Assembly: GCA_009760885.1 (NCBI GenBank)
Contig: CM019707.1
Coordinates: 34,580,645 to 34,644,644, forward strand
Direction of reading: 5' to 3'
DNA: 64,000 bases
From: Achatina immaculata
Lineage: Eukaryota > Mollusca > Gastropoda > Stylommatophora > Achatinidae
A program made the translations under genes and the position numbers. Below, piece after piece: positions 44,740-55,527 of the stretch; positions within the stretch are counted from its first letter, which is position 1, and each line of letters opens with the position of its first letter. A model generated the notes under the pieces. The model had not been told where the DNA came from. It searched no databases and was given only the letters and a program-made list of their open reading frames with translations.

Positions 44740-45200
44740 CTCACTTCAGCAACACATTGCGGGTCTGGAGAGGGGCTCATCAGCCCTGGGCGTACAGCGG
44801 CCATCAAAATCGATGCTGGCGCCGAGACACAGCATTGTGACGGTATCCGCTAGCTAGGAAGGGAACCTGTGGCGAGCCTTCTTAATCCATTGACGGCATC
44901 CAAGTTCTGGATTGTAGGCGGGATTGGTCTGTGCCAGATAATGTATGAGTTGTGCGCGCGGAGGAAGGATTGCAGCGCGCGGGAGAGTGAATGCTGTGTC
45001 CGGCACGGTATTGTCTTCAGTGCGGCGTCTTTTCACCAGAAGCTGGGAGGATGTGTTGGCCCAAGAGGGAGGGGATAGCGGAGGATAATGGCCGGCGAGG
45101 AAGCCAGAGACCAGCACAGCACTGAGACGGGGAGGAGACTTGGCAGATAATGATGTGCTACACGCTGTCGCACTGATGCCTTCTTTATCTCTAGCACGAG
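44740..45200. other. GC-richer unique block, candidate conserved or coding DNA
   Basis: Richer in GC and CpG than its surroundings (TGTGCGCGCGGAGG, CAGCGCGCGGGAG), with no repeats. A 118-codon minus frame (44854..45210) covers it, but no domain is recognised. It could be a regulatory CpG island-like block, an exon, or neither. Confidence 0.25.
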
Positions 45201-45266
45201 AGTCGTACAATCACGATAATGTTTAACGCTTTTGTGTAAAACAATGTTCACATGATCTCCTGCAGC

Positions 45267-45273
<7 letters not shown>

Positions 45274-45298
<25 letters not shown>

Positions 45299-45324
45299 AC
45301 TCACACTCACACACACACACACAC
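45274..45324. repeat. (CT)n(CA)n dinucleotide tract
   Basis: A CT run followed by a CA run. Confidence 0.95.
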
Positions 45325-45384
45325 GGATATCACATCAATGATTTTCAGAATGTTTCTTTCTTTCCCACAAGAAACAGGCTGTCG

Positions 45385-45540
45385 ATCATCATCATCATCA
45401 ATCATCATCAGGTGCCATGTCGACTGGCTTTGGCTATTATGCTTCTCCAGGTTACACGATCCTTCATGCAGGCCATCAGCTCAGTTGGTGATCTCCTCTC
45501 ACACCATCTTGTCAACTATCACAGTGTTCTAAATCATGCT
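45385..45540 (-). mobile_element. Probable LINE 3' end with (GAT)n tail
   Basis: An ATC run at 45388-45412 (a GAT tail on minus) is followed by GGTGCCATGTCGACTGGC and GTTACACGATCCTTCATG, a decayed LINE-like 3' end without a clear protein match. Confidence 0.35.
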
Positions 45541-45576
45541 TACTGCTCTCTGTGCACTTGAGAATAACTCAGCAAT

Positions 45577-46060
45577 GTTCTTCTTCTTCGTACGAGCCAT
45601 TAAGGCTCATTGCTGCAGATAAAGTTCACCTCCATTCCTTTCTATTCCTATTCTTCTCTCTCCAGTTGGTGACACCAATTTCTTTTACATCCTCTTCTAT
45701 CTTGTCTATCCATCTCTGTCTTGGTCTACACCTTGGTCTTGTTTCCCTCATCTCTTGTGCATACATAATTTTGGTTTGTCTGTTCTCTTCCACTCTTTCT
45801 ACATGCCCCAGCCAGCGTTATATATTCAGTTTCAAGACATTTATACTTCGTTGAGTTTTAAATACGCTGTTCAGTTCTATGTTCTTTATAGTCTCCATTC
45901 TCCACTGTTGGTATCCTTTATGGGCCCAAAGAATCTTCTTAAGATCTTCTTCTCAAAGATCTGCAGTTGTTGTTCATCTTTATTTGTTGTACTCCACGTT
46001 TCTGATGCATACATGACGGCTGGTCTTATTATAGTTTGTTATTTTAGTGTTTTTGGGGCG
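45577..46060 (-). mobile_element. LINE-F 3' end
   Basis: On minus: a decayed frame with KIFEKKILRRFFGPIKD-like and IRWLGHVERVEENRQTK-like blocks, MDRQDRRGCKRNW-type sequence, then GCAGCAATGAGCCTTAATGG and a (GAA)n tail (TTCTTCTTCTTCG on plus). It is a longer copy than the one at 43.5 kb. Frame breaks are present. Confidence 0.85.
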
Positions 46061-46137
46061 TGATTTTGTTATTTTAACAACAAAAAAGCGAAGTACATTT
46101 TATTCCCTGCGTGTACTCTGATTTTAATTTCTTCATC

Positions 46138-46250
46138 TCTCCCTCTCCCTCTCTCTCTCTCTCCCATTCTCTCTCCCTCTCTCTCTCCCATTCTCTCTCC
46201 CTCTCTCTCTCTCCCTCTCTCTCTCCTATTCTCTCTCTCTCTCTCACCAC
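46138..46250. repeat. (CT)n/CCCT microsatellite
   Basis: Pyrimidine tract of CTCTCC(C)ATT-interrupted CT repeats. The Glu/Arg minus and Ser/Leu plus frames are artefacts. Confidence 0.95.
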
Positions 46251-47099
46251 TGCCACAATCAGCTTTGTCTCCCCGTCTTACTCCCATACAGAACAGTGAA
46301 TGTAATAATTTGTGAAGGAAACTTATCACAGATCACTGTTTGCAGGTGATAAAGCTCTGAAATTCACAAGTTGCGCATTTGTAAATGCAATAATTCAGCG
46401 TTGGTCTTTGCCACAAAACTGACAGTGTTTTAAAGTCCTTGACCGTCAAATTGATGGACTGACAGATTGTAATGACAGCTCTCGACATGCTAAGACAGGA
46501 AGACACAAATTGACAGCATAAAATATGCGCTCTGCAAGGGATTCGCTAATGTTTGCTTTGGCCTAAATGACCAAACGTTGTCTCCTAGAGATCGGCAACA
46601 GACTGCTATAATGAACGAACAACACAAGTCACTAGTTCAAGTTCTCAAACGTTTCCAGCATATACACATCCAGTTGTTAGAACTTTAACATAAGTGACAG
46701 ATTTGTCAAGTTCCGTTTCATTTGTTTCTAAATGTGGTTACTAACTGTTGAATCTTGTACTACAGTATTATTTGATTCCATGCGATTTTTTTTGGTTTTG
46801 AAATTTAGGAACTCTTTGGAATGAATTCCGTGTGATCTGTAATCTTGTGTTCAAAATTAGGATATTGCTGTTATTACGGCTGCCAGAGACAAAGGCGGCC
46901 AAGTCTCTACACTAACTCTGCTCTGAGTTCTCGCAAACAGGCTGTTCTTTAGCTACAGCCTGTTTGCAATGTTGGGATCGCCTGTTGTTGATGAAGTCTT
47001 TCCAAAAGCCACTAATTCCGACAGCCGTTATTTCATGTCCTCTTCACGGCATCACCTACCAGTGGCATTACGTGTTTTCTGTTACAGAGAGACTGAACA
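46251..47099. other. Unique block, no gene recognised
   Basis: Non-repetitive. The part at 46440-46600 has balanced composition with ATTGTAATGACAG and may be conserved non-coding DNA. No open frame of interest. Confidence 0.3.
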
Positions 47100-47530
47100 T
47101 TAGAAACAACAATACACGATAACAGCAGCAATAGTAACAACAATAAAAGAACCACAGCAGCAGCAACAAAAACAGTAGCTTTAATAATACCAACATCAGA
47201 GGTAACAGTAAAAGTTAGAACAATAAAAGCACTAGTAACAAAAGTAAAAATAAAAAATGTAAAAACAACAATAACAACAAAAACAACAGCAGTATTAACA
47301 ATAACAAATGCTACAACAGTAACAACAGTTTGAGGTATCCCGACTTGCTTAGGACGGGACTGGCTGGAGAACCTTTGTTGATGCCTTATGCTCCACTGGG
47401 AGTACGAAGGACTGATGGTGATGAACTACAGCAGTAACAATAACACCTACAACAACAGTAGCAACAACATATAACAAAAACAACAAAGCAATAGTAACAA
47501 CATCATAAAAACAGTAATAGCGCAAATAAT
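47100..47530. repeat. AAC/AAT/AGC-rich low-complexity DNA
   Basis: Imperfect AACAACA/GTAACAA triplet-like sequence, interrupted by a LINE-G end. Confidence 0.85.
47325..47432 (+). mobile_element. LINE-G 3' end
   Basis: The plus strand reads TTTGAGGTATCCCGACTTGC, GGACTGGCTGGAGAACCTTT and a STGSTKD-type end, then GATGGTGATGAAC. The same block is on minus at 56.5 kb. Confidence 0.75.
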
Positions 47531-47619
47531 AACAAGAAAGATAACATTGGTTGTTACACTAGAAAAATTTCGTTTTAAAATCGTGAACAGTTTTACTAAA
47601 GTCCAGTAGAATAATAAAT

Positions 47620-47795
47620 GATATACTGACAGATCATGATGGTCAGAGGTTCGAAACTTGCCGAAGATCGAAACCTCCTGTAAAACCGGGTTCTTGACTC
47701 CCTGTCTGGTTGGGAAAGCAGACAAGGACAAAACATAAAAAAAAAACCCTCACATCAGCGCCACCTAGTGTGCCAGCAGGTCAAGGACAGGACGC
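47620..47795 (+). mobile_element. SINE-A-like copy feeding a minisatellite
   Basis: Has a B-box-like AGGTTCGAAACTTGCC, then a body ending GCGCCACCTAGTGTGCCAGC and AGGTCAAGGACAGG, which matches the SINE-A 3' region. The following array begins within this 3' region. Confidence 0.7.
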
Positions 47796-48550
47796 AGACC
47801 ATCTGAATCCTGTACAACATGTCAAGGAAAGGACGCAGACCATCTAAATCCTGTACAACATGTCAAGGAAAGGACGCAGACCATCTAAATCCTGTACAGC
47901 AGGTCAAGGAAAGGACGCAGACCATCTGAATCCTGTACAACACGTCAAAGAAAGGACGCAGACCATCTGAATCCTGTACAACACGTCAAAGAAAGGACGC
48001 AGACCATCATATCCTGTACAACACGTCAAAGAAAGGACGCAGATCATCTAAATCCAGTACAACACATCAAAGAAAGGATGTAGACCATCTAAATCCTGTA
48101 CAGCAAGTCAAGGAAAGGATATACACTAAATCATGTACAGCAAGTCAAGGAAAGAACATACACTAAATCCTGTACAGCGAGTCAAGGAAAGGATATAGAC
48201 TAAATCCTGTACAGCGAGTCAAGGAAAGGACATAGACTAAATCCTGTACAGCAAGTCAAGGAAAGGACATAGACTAAATCCTGTACAGCAAGTCAAGGAA
48301 AGGACATAAACTAAATCCTGTACAGCGAGTCTACGAAAGGATGCAGACCAACTAAATCCTGTACAGCGAGTCTACGAAAGGACATAGACTAAATCCTGTA
48401 CAGCAAGTCAAGGAAAGGACATAGACTAAATCCTTTACAGCAAGTCAAGGAAAGGACATAGACTAAATCCTGTACAGCAAGTCAAGGAAAGGACATAGAC
48501 TAAATCCTGTACAGCGAGTCTAGTAAAGGACGTACATAAACTGAATCCTA
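47790..48550. repeat. 41-bp then 37-bp minisatellite, about 19 copies
   Basis: Early units are 41 bp ('gtcaaggaaaggacgcagac' plus CATCTAAATCCTGTACAACAT). Later units are 37 bp, lacking four bases (GGACATAGACTAAATCC). The unit starts with the SINE-A 3' motif AGGTCAAGGA, so the array appears to derive from the adjacent SINE. Confidence 0.93.
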
Positions 48551-48704
48551 TAAAAAAAATCTCACTTCCACAAAGAAGTGCTCCATTTGTGTCAATTTTT
48601 TTTTGGGGGGGGGGGGGGTGTAAATCTACAAACTCCTAAATTTGCTAAATGGTAAAATAGATTTTTGTGGCTCTAAAGAAAAAAAAATCTGTCTTCTTCA
48701 ATCT

Positions 48705-48985
48705 CTCAAGAACTGCAAGCTGGTGTTCTTTGCAGCCGATGCCATGAAGATGAGGCACAGCACCGTGCCCACTTGGCTGCCACTTATGGAGGCTATTTTT
48801 TTCCGCCCTGAGTGGAGCTAAAGAAGCAGAGAGTTTGCAGTACTTCTTTAGCTGGCTCCAAAACCATTGGGACTATGACGATATCTGCTCTGTTAGCCTG
48901 GCTGGGCCTGTTAATGGGATTACCAACGGAGAGTGGGACAGGGTCTTGGCCAGCTATGGTTCGCTGAGTGCCACATAAGAGCGTC
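48705..48985 (-). mobile_element. Repeat C copy (reverse orientation)
   Basis: The plus strand reads 'gttctttgcagccgatgcca', GATGAGGCACAGCACCGTG, 'gcagtacttctttagctggc', 'gggattaccaacggagagtg', GGACAGGGTCTTGGCCAG and CTATGGTTCGCTGAG, the reverse complement of the copies at 7.1, 50.6 and 55.5 kb. It has an extra duplication in the middle (AAAGAAGCAGAGAG). Confidence 0.8.
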
Positions 48986-49039
48986 TTTATATTTACGCGA
49001 ACATTAATTTCATTTTTTTTTCTGTGAGGACCATTTTTC

Positions 49040-49432
49040 TCTTTCTGTGTCTCTCTGTCTTTCTCTCTCTATCTATCTCTATCTGTCTTTGTCTCTGTGT
49101 CTGTCTCTCTCTCTATCTCTCTCTGTGTGTCTGTCTCTCTCTACTCTATTTGTCTCTCTGTCTCTGTCTGTCTCTCTATGTCTGTCTGTCTGTCTGTCTT
49201 TCTCTATCTGTCTCTGTCTGTCTCTCTGTCTGTCTCTCTCTATCTGTCTCTGTCTCTATCTGTCTCTGTCTGTCTCTCTGTCTCTCTTTCTCTCTCTATC
49301 TGTCTTTTGCTGTCTGTCTCTCTATCTCTCTATGTCTGTCTGTCTCTCTCTTTCTATCTCTCTCTCTTTCTGTCTGTTTCTACCTCTCTCTATCTATCTA
49401 TCTCCCTCTCTCTCTGTGTGTCTCTCTGTCCT
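49040..49432. repeat. TCTC/TGTC/TATC microsatellite tract
   Basis: Mixed pyrimidine-rich tetranucleotides. Long Ser/Leu/Cys frames on plus are artefacts up to about 49.43 kb. Confidence 0.93.
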
Positions 49433-49446
49433 GTCGTTATCTCCAG

Positions 49447-49685
49447 AGATTTGTCGCTCTAATGCAGTTCAACCAAAGAAATTCAGCACGTGCCTGGGGG
49501 GTTCTACCCGTCACATGACCAGCTTTTGGTGGCGCATTAAGTTCCGTGTACCGGAGCATGGCTTCATAAAAGATGGATGCCAGGCTAAAAGCTGTCAGCG
49601 ACCTGGAGACCATGTTCAAGTACCGAATCTTCCAGACATCACGCAGGAGATTGGAACCTTCCGTTATCTAACCAGGTTTCCACAG
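49447..49685 (+). CDS. Weak candidate internal exon
   Basis: Bounded by an acceptor-like pyrimidine tract ending TATCTCCAG (49446) and a donor-like CCACAG|GTAGAG (49686). The frame is open through the whole block with mixed composition (CRSNAVQPKKFSTCLGG, HMTSFWWRIKFRVPEHGFIK, QRPGDHVQVPNLPDITQE). The pyrimidine tract is a microsatellite, which can mimic an acceptor, and no family is recognised. It may be chance. Confidence 0.15.
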
Positions 49686-49689
49686 GTAG

Positions 49690-50630
49690 AGAAGGTCCCT
49701 GGAGGACGCCCTGGTGCATTGTTCCAGCCTGCGCTAACCATTTTGAGCGGAATTCATAATTAAGATAACAAGAATGGCATAATCACGTGGGAGAACTCTG
49801 CACGGCCCGGGAGATGTCTTTTGTTTACCTCTATTTAATAGTCCATGTAATCTTGAATAAATAATCATGATTAAGACCAGCAAAGTGGTTCCCGGAGATG
49901 CACGCAAGGACCCACTATCCTTGGAGATATAGAAAGAGGACATGGGTTCTGGATCAACGAGATTTGCATATTGTATGCTGTACGGTGTACAGTATATGTT
50001 GTATGCTGTACAGTGTCCGAGAAATGTTGTATGCGTGCAGAATATGTCCAGTCTTGATCAGTTCTTGTCCATTATTTCGATATACAGGTATGGTGTATGC
50101 TTCTCTAGACTTGACTTCACGCTTGACCTCAGAAAAATCACCTGTACTCCCATCAGACAGTATGGCGTCCATCAGATCCTCCTGGAATGATGTAATCTTC
50201 TCAAGGAACAATGATGGACACCCAGGGTACTCTGATGCTTTATGCCGGCCATGTCACATGCCTCTGTGAGGCCAACAGAAGCAAATAAGATGGGCATTCT
50301 CTGAAGCTGTCGAAGTCCAGACATGACAGTCATCTTCGTTACCGTTTGTCATGGTGATCTTTCGTTTAATGTCCTATTCAGAACGCGTTTCCACATTCTC
50401 TTTAAATACAGAACAGCATAAGTCATTTTAAGAAGACTTGGCCAAATAGTCAGTCAAGTCAAAGATACAAGTAATCTTTGATAAATTATCTGAAAAACAA
50501 AGACAGAAAAGTGACAACGGCAGATACATACAGATGGCTAAACGAAGGTGAGGGATTTTGCTGAGTTTTTGGCTTAGCACAATCGCAGGGACAAAGAGGA
50601 GGTAAGGACGCCCGATAAGGTAATCAGAGA
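49690..50630. other. Unique block, no gene recognised
   Basis: The part at 49.75-49.90 kb has a forkhead-type TGTTTAC and AT-rich homeodomain cores and might be regulatory. A degenerate 'gtatgctgtacagtgt' duplication lies near 49.97-50.03 kb. No protein feature. Confidence 0.3.
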
Positions 50631-50634
50631 CCCA

Positions 50635-50905
50635 TAGCTGATATTCCCTGTCCCATCTCTTCGTGGTAACAGGCATAACTTGGCTAACGGGGCAGGGATC
50701 GCCATAGTCCCCATGGTGGTGGAGTCTGCTAAAGAAGTATTGCACACCCCCTGCTTTTTAGCTGTACTCCGGGACAGAAAAAGTAGCCGCCATAACCCGC
50801 TCCCACGCCGATACGATGCTGTGCCTCAACATCTCTACAGCATCGGCTGCAAAGAACAACAGCTCGCAGTTACAGGGAGTTCGTACAAGTACAAGTACAA
50901 GCAAA
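50635..50905 (+). mobile_element. Repeat C copy with (TACAAG)n tail
   Basis: CCCTGTCCCATCTCTTCGTG, GGCAGGGATCGCCATAGTCC, 'catggtggtggagtctgcta', CCGATACGATGCTGTGCC and CAGCTCGCAGTTACAGGGAG are followed by TACAAGTACAAGTACAAGC. A short 3' tail repeat of this kind fits a retroposed element on the plus strand. Confidence 0.8.
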
Positions 50906-51028
50906 CGAAGGTGAGAAACATTCCTTCACATCAGATAAATGTACAGATATTAAAAAGACGAGTTGTCAAGTCCTGTCTTAACATTTAATAACCGTTTATA
51001 TTTTGTCTTAGCTGAAAGTGTGTTAAAT

Positions 51029-51032
<4 letters not shown>

Positions 51033-51089
<57 letters not shown>
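51033..51089. repeat. (GA)n microsatellite
   Basis: About 28 perfect GA copies. Confidence 0.97.
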
Positions 51090-51095
<6 letters not shown>

Positions 51096-51496
51096 ATGCT
51101 AATCATGAAAAGGGCGTTAATGGATGAATTAGTTTTCATGAAAAAATTACTCATTTGTTTTTCACGTACGAAATCTTTTATTGTCATTGTCGGTTCTTTA
51201 TCGTGTTGTATCTCCTCCAGTTGGTGTAGATCATTAAGCGAGAGAGGTGAGGTAGTTGTGTTGGAGGTGGCATCAAAACTGGTCAAGACCCTATCCTATG
51301 TTCGTAAAGTTGCTCCACGTAACAGGTCGTCGCATTCAAGTATACTGTAGTCACGTTTTGGTCCCTTTTTATCATTACATTCAAGTATATTATTGTTGCT
51401 CATACTCAGAAATACTATTGTCCCAGTTGGTCATATTACTTAACTAAAGTATTGCCATTTCTTTCATACTATGTTATGCTTTTGTCCCCTTTTTTT

Positions 51497-52535
51497 TGTA
51501 GTCACTCTCAACTATTCTTTATTTCTTTTTGTTGTCACTCTCAACTATTCTTTATTTCTTTTTGTAGTCACTCTCAACTATTCTTTATTTCTTTTTGTTG
51601 TCACTCTCAACTATTCTTTATTTCTTTTTGTCGTCGCTCTCAACTATTATTTACTCCCTTTTGTTGTCACTCTCAACTATTCTTTGTTTCCTTTTGTTGT
51701 CACTCTCAACTATTCTTTATTCCTTTTTGTCGTCATTCTCAACTATTCTTTATTCCTTTTTTTTCACTCTCAATTATTCTTTATTTCTTTTTTTTTTCTC
51801 GTCAGTCTCAACTATTCTTTGTTTCCTTTTGTCGTACCTCTCAACTATTCTTTGTTTCCTTTTGTCGTCACTCTCAGCTATTCTTTATTTCTTTTTGTCG
51901 TCGCTCTCAACTATTATTTATTCCTTTTTGTTGTCACTCTCAACTATTCTTTATTTCTTTTTGTAGTCACTCTCAACTATTCTTTATTTTTTTGTAGTCA
52001 CTCTCAACTATTCTTTATTTCTTTTTGTAGTCACTCTCAACTATTCTTTATTTCTTTTTGTCGTCACTCTCAACTATTCTTTGTTTCCTTTTGTTGTCAC
52101 TCTCAGCTATTCTTTATTCCTTTTTGTCGTCATTCTCGACTATTCTTTATTTCTTTTTTTTTTCACTCTCAACTATTCTTTATTTCTTTTTTTTTTTGTC
52201 GTCAGTCTCAACTATTCTTTGTTTCCTTTTGTCGTCACTCTTAACTATTCTTTATTCCTTTTTGTCGTCACTCTCAACTATTCTTTATTCCTTTTTGTCG
52301 TCACTCTCAACTATTCTTCATTCATTTTTTGTCGTCATTCTCAACTATACTGTATTCCGTTTTGTCATCACTCTCAGCTATACTTTTGTCCCTCTTTTGT
52401 CGTCACACTCAACTATACTTTTGTTCTTTCTTGTTGTCACACTCAACTACACTTTTGTCCTTTCTTGTCGTCACACTCAACTATACGTTTGTCCTTTCTT
52501 GTTGTCATACTCAACTACACCATTCACACTTTCTA
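51497..52535. repeat. 33-bp minisatellite, about 30 copies
   Basis: Unit 'gtcgtcactctcaactattc' plus TTTATTTCTTTTT, with TTG/TCG/TAG and ATTTC/GTTTC/ATTCC variants. The last copies (52.35-52.53 kb) are longer and carry TATACTTTTGTCC. The 11-codon repeats (Ser/Thr/Leu/Tyr/Phe) in three plus frames, up to 257 codons, are artefacts. Confidence 0.96.
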
Positions 52536-52654
52536 TTCCTGTTTGCTGTGAAAATCACTTCTAATAATTTTACGTATTGACCCATATTATTATCACAGTT
52601 GCTATGGCTCCGTCACATTTTATACTCTGTTCTTATCCAACTCGACCGTGCTAT

Positions 52655-53098
52655 TGTCACTTCTTGTACACACTGTCTCCACACTCGGACAAACTGTTGT
52701 CACTTCTTGTACACACTGTCGCTACACTCGGACAAACTGTTGTCACTTCTTGTACACACTGTCACTACACTCGGACAAACTGTTGCCACTTCTTGTACAC
52801 ACTGTCCCCACACTCGGACAAACTGTTGCCACTTCTTGTACACACTGTCCCCACACTCGGACAAACTGTTGTCACTTCTTGTACACATTGTCGCTACACT
52901 CGGACAAAATGTTGTCACTTCTTGTACACACTGTCACTACACTCGGACAAACTATTGTCACTTCTTGTACACACTGTCCCCACACTCGAATAAATTGTTG
53001 TCACTTCTTGTACACAATGTCCCCACACTCGAATAAATTGTTGTCACTTCTTGTACACATTGTCGCTACACTCGGACAAACTGTTGTCACTTCTATCT
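52655..53098. repeat. 43-bp minisatellite, about 10 copies
   Basis: Exact 43-bp period: 'tgttgtcacttcttgtacac' plus ACTGTCGCTACACTCGGACAAAC. Variants CACTAC and CCCCAC occur, with CGAATAAAT in two adjacent copies, indicating local duplication of units. Confidence 0.96.
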
Positions 53099-53755
53099 CC
53101 GGCTTTTGTCAGACTCAAGTCACAGTACATCACACTTTGCTTACACTCACTTACACTAATGTCACAGTGTGTCAAATATTCTGGCCACCCTCATTTCAGT
53201 TATTGTCATATATTGCTACGTTCTGTCGCCAAACTCTGTCACATTGTAGTCACTTCTTTTCTGTCTTTGCTTCAATAATGTAAGCTACATTTGTATCATT
53301 TATTATCTTTCTTTTATTCTGATACCTATCATCAGTTCTCTCCCCTGTCAGCCAATGTTCCCTCTAAGATCTTGCGGTTCGCGTGCAAAACTACTTTCAA
53401 CTCGTGTGCAAATATTTTTGTCTAAAAGCATTCTGTGTGCAAATGTGCGCCGTAATGTCAAATGACAAAGTTCTTAATAGAAAAATAAAAGAAATCGGCG
53501 AAAACAAACTCATGTAACTATCATCTTTTTTTTTCAGCTCTGTAACAGCACTCAGTAACATGAAGAAACTTTAAAAAATGAAAGTAACAGTTTTATATTC
53601 TTTGGCGTGGCGTACAGACTTTCCTATCCAGCATGATCTTCTTATGTGCACGGCCTCGCTGATTAGAGGGAACATTGCTGCCATCTTGGAGGTCGTTTAT
53701 GCATCAACGGTGACAGAATTACTGCCACCATTAAACTTCAGCCAATGAGTTTAAT
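53099..53755. other. No gene recognised
   Basis: Begins with degenerate GTCACA-rich sequence, then 'tgtgcaaatatttttgtc' type repeats near 53.39-53.45 kb. No gene. Confidence 0.4.
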
Positions 53756-54118
53756 ATACCCTTGTTATCATATATTATTTTACCTACACCCTTGTTATCA
53801 TATATTATTTTGCCTACACCCTTGTTATCGTATATTATTTTGCCTATACCCTTGTTATCATATATTATTTTGCCTATACCCTTGTTATCGTATATTATTT
53901 TACCTATACCCTTGTTATCGTATATTATTTTACCTATACCCTTGTTATCGTATATTATTTTACCTATACCCTTGTTATCGTATATTATTTTACCTATACC
54001 CTTGTTATCGTATATTATTTTACCTATACCCTTGTTATCGTATATTATTTTACCTATACCCTTGTTATCGTATATTATTTTGCCTATACCCTTGTTATCG
54101 TATATTATTTTGCCTACA
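53756..54118. repeat. 30-bp minisatellite, 12 copies
   Basis: Unit 'acccttgttatcgtatatta' plus TTTTACCTAT, with A/G and C/T changes in the first and last copies. The central copies are identical. The Tyr/Leu/Cys frame is an artefact. Confidence 0.97.
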
Positions 54119-54750
54119 CACTATCTTTCGCTGTCTTTTTTTTCCAGTAGTTCCTTACTCCTCTCTAACCATGTCTTCGGGATGGTTGAGGGAGTGGGGG
54201 ATGTAAGTGGAACAGGTAGCAACAGAGCAAGGGATTCGCCAGAAAAGAACTAGGCTAAAAAAAAAAAAAATCTTCCGGACGCCAGAGATGTGATCTTAGA
54301 GGCAGGGGGCGGAGGCTTGCAAGTTTGGGAAGCGCTGCCCCTTATTTTATCACAATGGCAGCCATTAATTACGGGATGTTCTGTCTGCTGCATACTTGTT
54401 AAGAACGAGAATCTTTTTCTTTATATTTTGATTAAGCTCTCATTTCTTCTCCCCTCTTTCTTCTTTTTTTTTAACATCCTATTAGCAAATGGTACGAAGA
54501 GACGCCTAATATAAGGCCAAAGATGGCGAAAAATGGCTGGCAAAGTTCGTCTCTGGTTTTTGTTTCCCCTTGCAAAGTCTGCGAGCGGATTAGATCAGAA
54601 ATCTCCGGCTAATAAAGCTATGGACAAATGTAGCTTAGCTACTGAGAGAGTTGCTTTCGCATCTTTGTGAGAGAGTAAATACAGTTCTTCATATCTTTGT
54701 CCTTTAACAAGTGAAAGATTGTTACAGGTTGCTACCGTCGTTGACTGCGA
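54119..54750. other. Unique block, candidate conserved non-coding DNA
   Basis: Non-repetitive and balanced in composition, with TATCACAATGGCAGCCATTA and GCCAAAGATGGCGAAAAATG. The latter has YY1-type GCCAT/ATGGC cores on both strands. No domain in any frame. The function is inferred only from composition. Confidence 0.25.
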
Positions 54751-54752
54751 CA

Positions 54753-54795
54753 ATCATCATCATCATCATCTTCATCATCATCATCATCATCATCC
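54753..54795. repeat. (ATC)n microsatellite
   Basis: About 13 ATC copies with one interruption (ATCTTC). Confidence 0.95.
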
Positions 54796-54909
54796 TTCTA
54801 CAGACAGCTTAGTTACAAAGCTATCTGAATGTCATCTTTCTGCAACTATTTACCATTCAAATTATTTTGTTTCTTCTTTCTAAATAGCAAGCGAATCTCA
54901 TTCTTTCTT

Positions 54910-55478
54910 TTTATATGTCACACTCCAACGTTTGTTTCTTTTATATGTCACAATCCAACGTTTGTTTCTTTTATATGTCACACTCCAACGTTTATTTCTT
55001 TTATATGTCACACTGCAACGTTTCTTTCTTTTATATGTCACACTGCAACGTTTGTTTCTTTTATATGTCACACTGCAACGTTTGTTTCTTTTATATGTCA
55101 CACTCCAACGTTTATTTCTTTTATATGCCACACTCCAACGTTTATTTCTTTTATATGTCACACTCCAACGTTTATTTCTTTTATATGTCACAATCCAACG
55201 TTTGTTTCTTTTATATGTCACACTCCAACGTTTGTTTCTTTTATGTCACACTCCAACGTTTATTCTTTTTATGTCACACTCCAACGTTTATTTCTTTTAT
55301 ATGTCACACTCCAACGTTTGTTTCTTTTATATGTCACACTCCAACGTTTATTTCTTTTATATGTCACACTCCAACGTTTATTTCTTTTATATGTCACACT
55401 CCAACGTTTGTTTCTTTTATATGTCACACTCCAACGTTTATTTCTTTTATATGTCACACTCCAACGTTTGTTTCTTTC
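54910..55478. repeat. 30-bp minisatellite, about 19 copies
   Basis: Unit 'tttgtttcttttatatgtca' plus CACTCCAACG. Two adjacent copies (about 55.24-55.28 kb) lack ATAT or a T and shift phase. The Cys/His/Ser/Phe plus frames and the Tyr/Lys/Arg minus frames are artefacts. It is unrelated in sequence to the 30-bp array at 53.76 kb. Confidence 0.97.
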
Positions 55479-55527
55479 TTTTTTTTTATTCTAAGGGTTA
55501 GATTCCGAAAATTATCCGATTTGACAT

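Noticed and set aside
51452..52580. Hydrophobic Ser/Tyr/Phe repeat 'proteins' of up to 257 codons
   Set aside because: Products of a 33-bp minisatellite, whose length is a multiple of three, so all frames stay open. Not a membrane protein.
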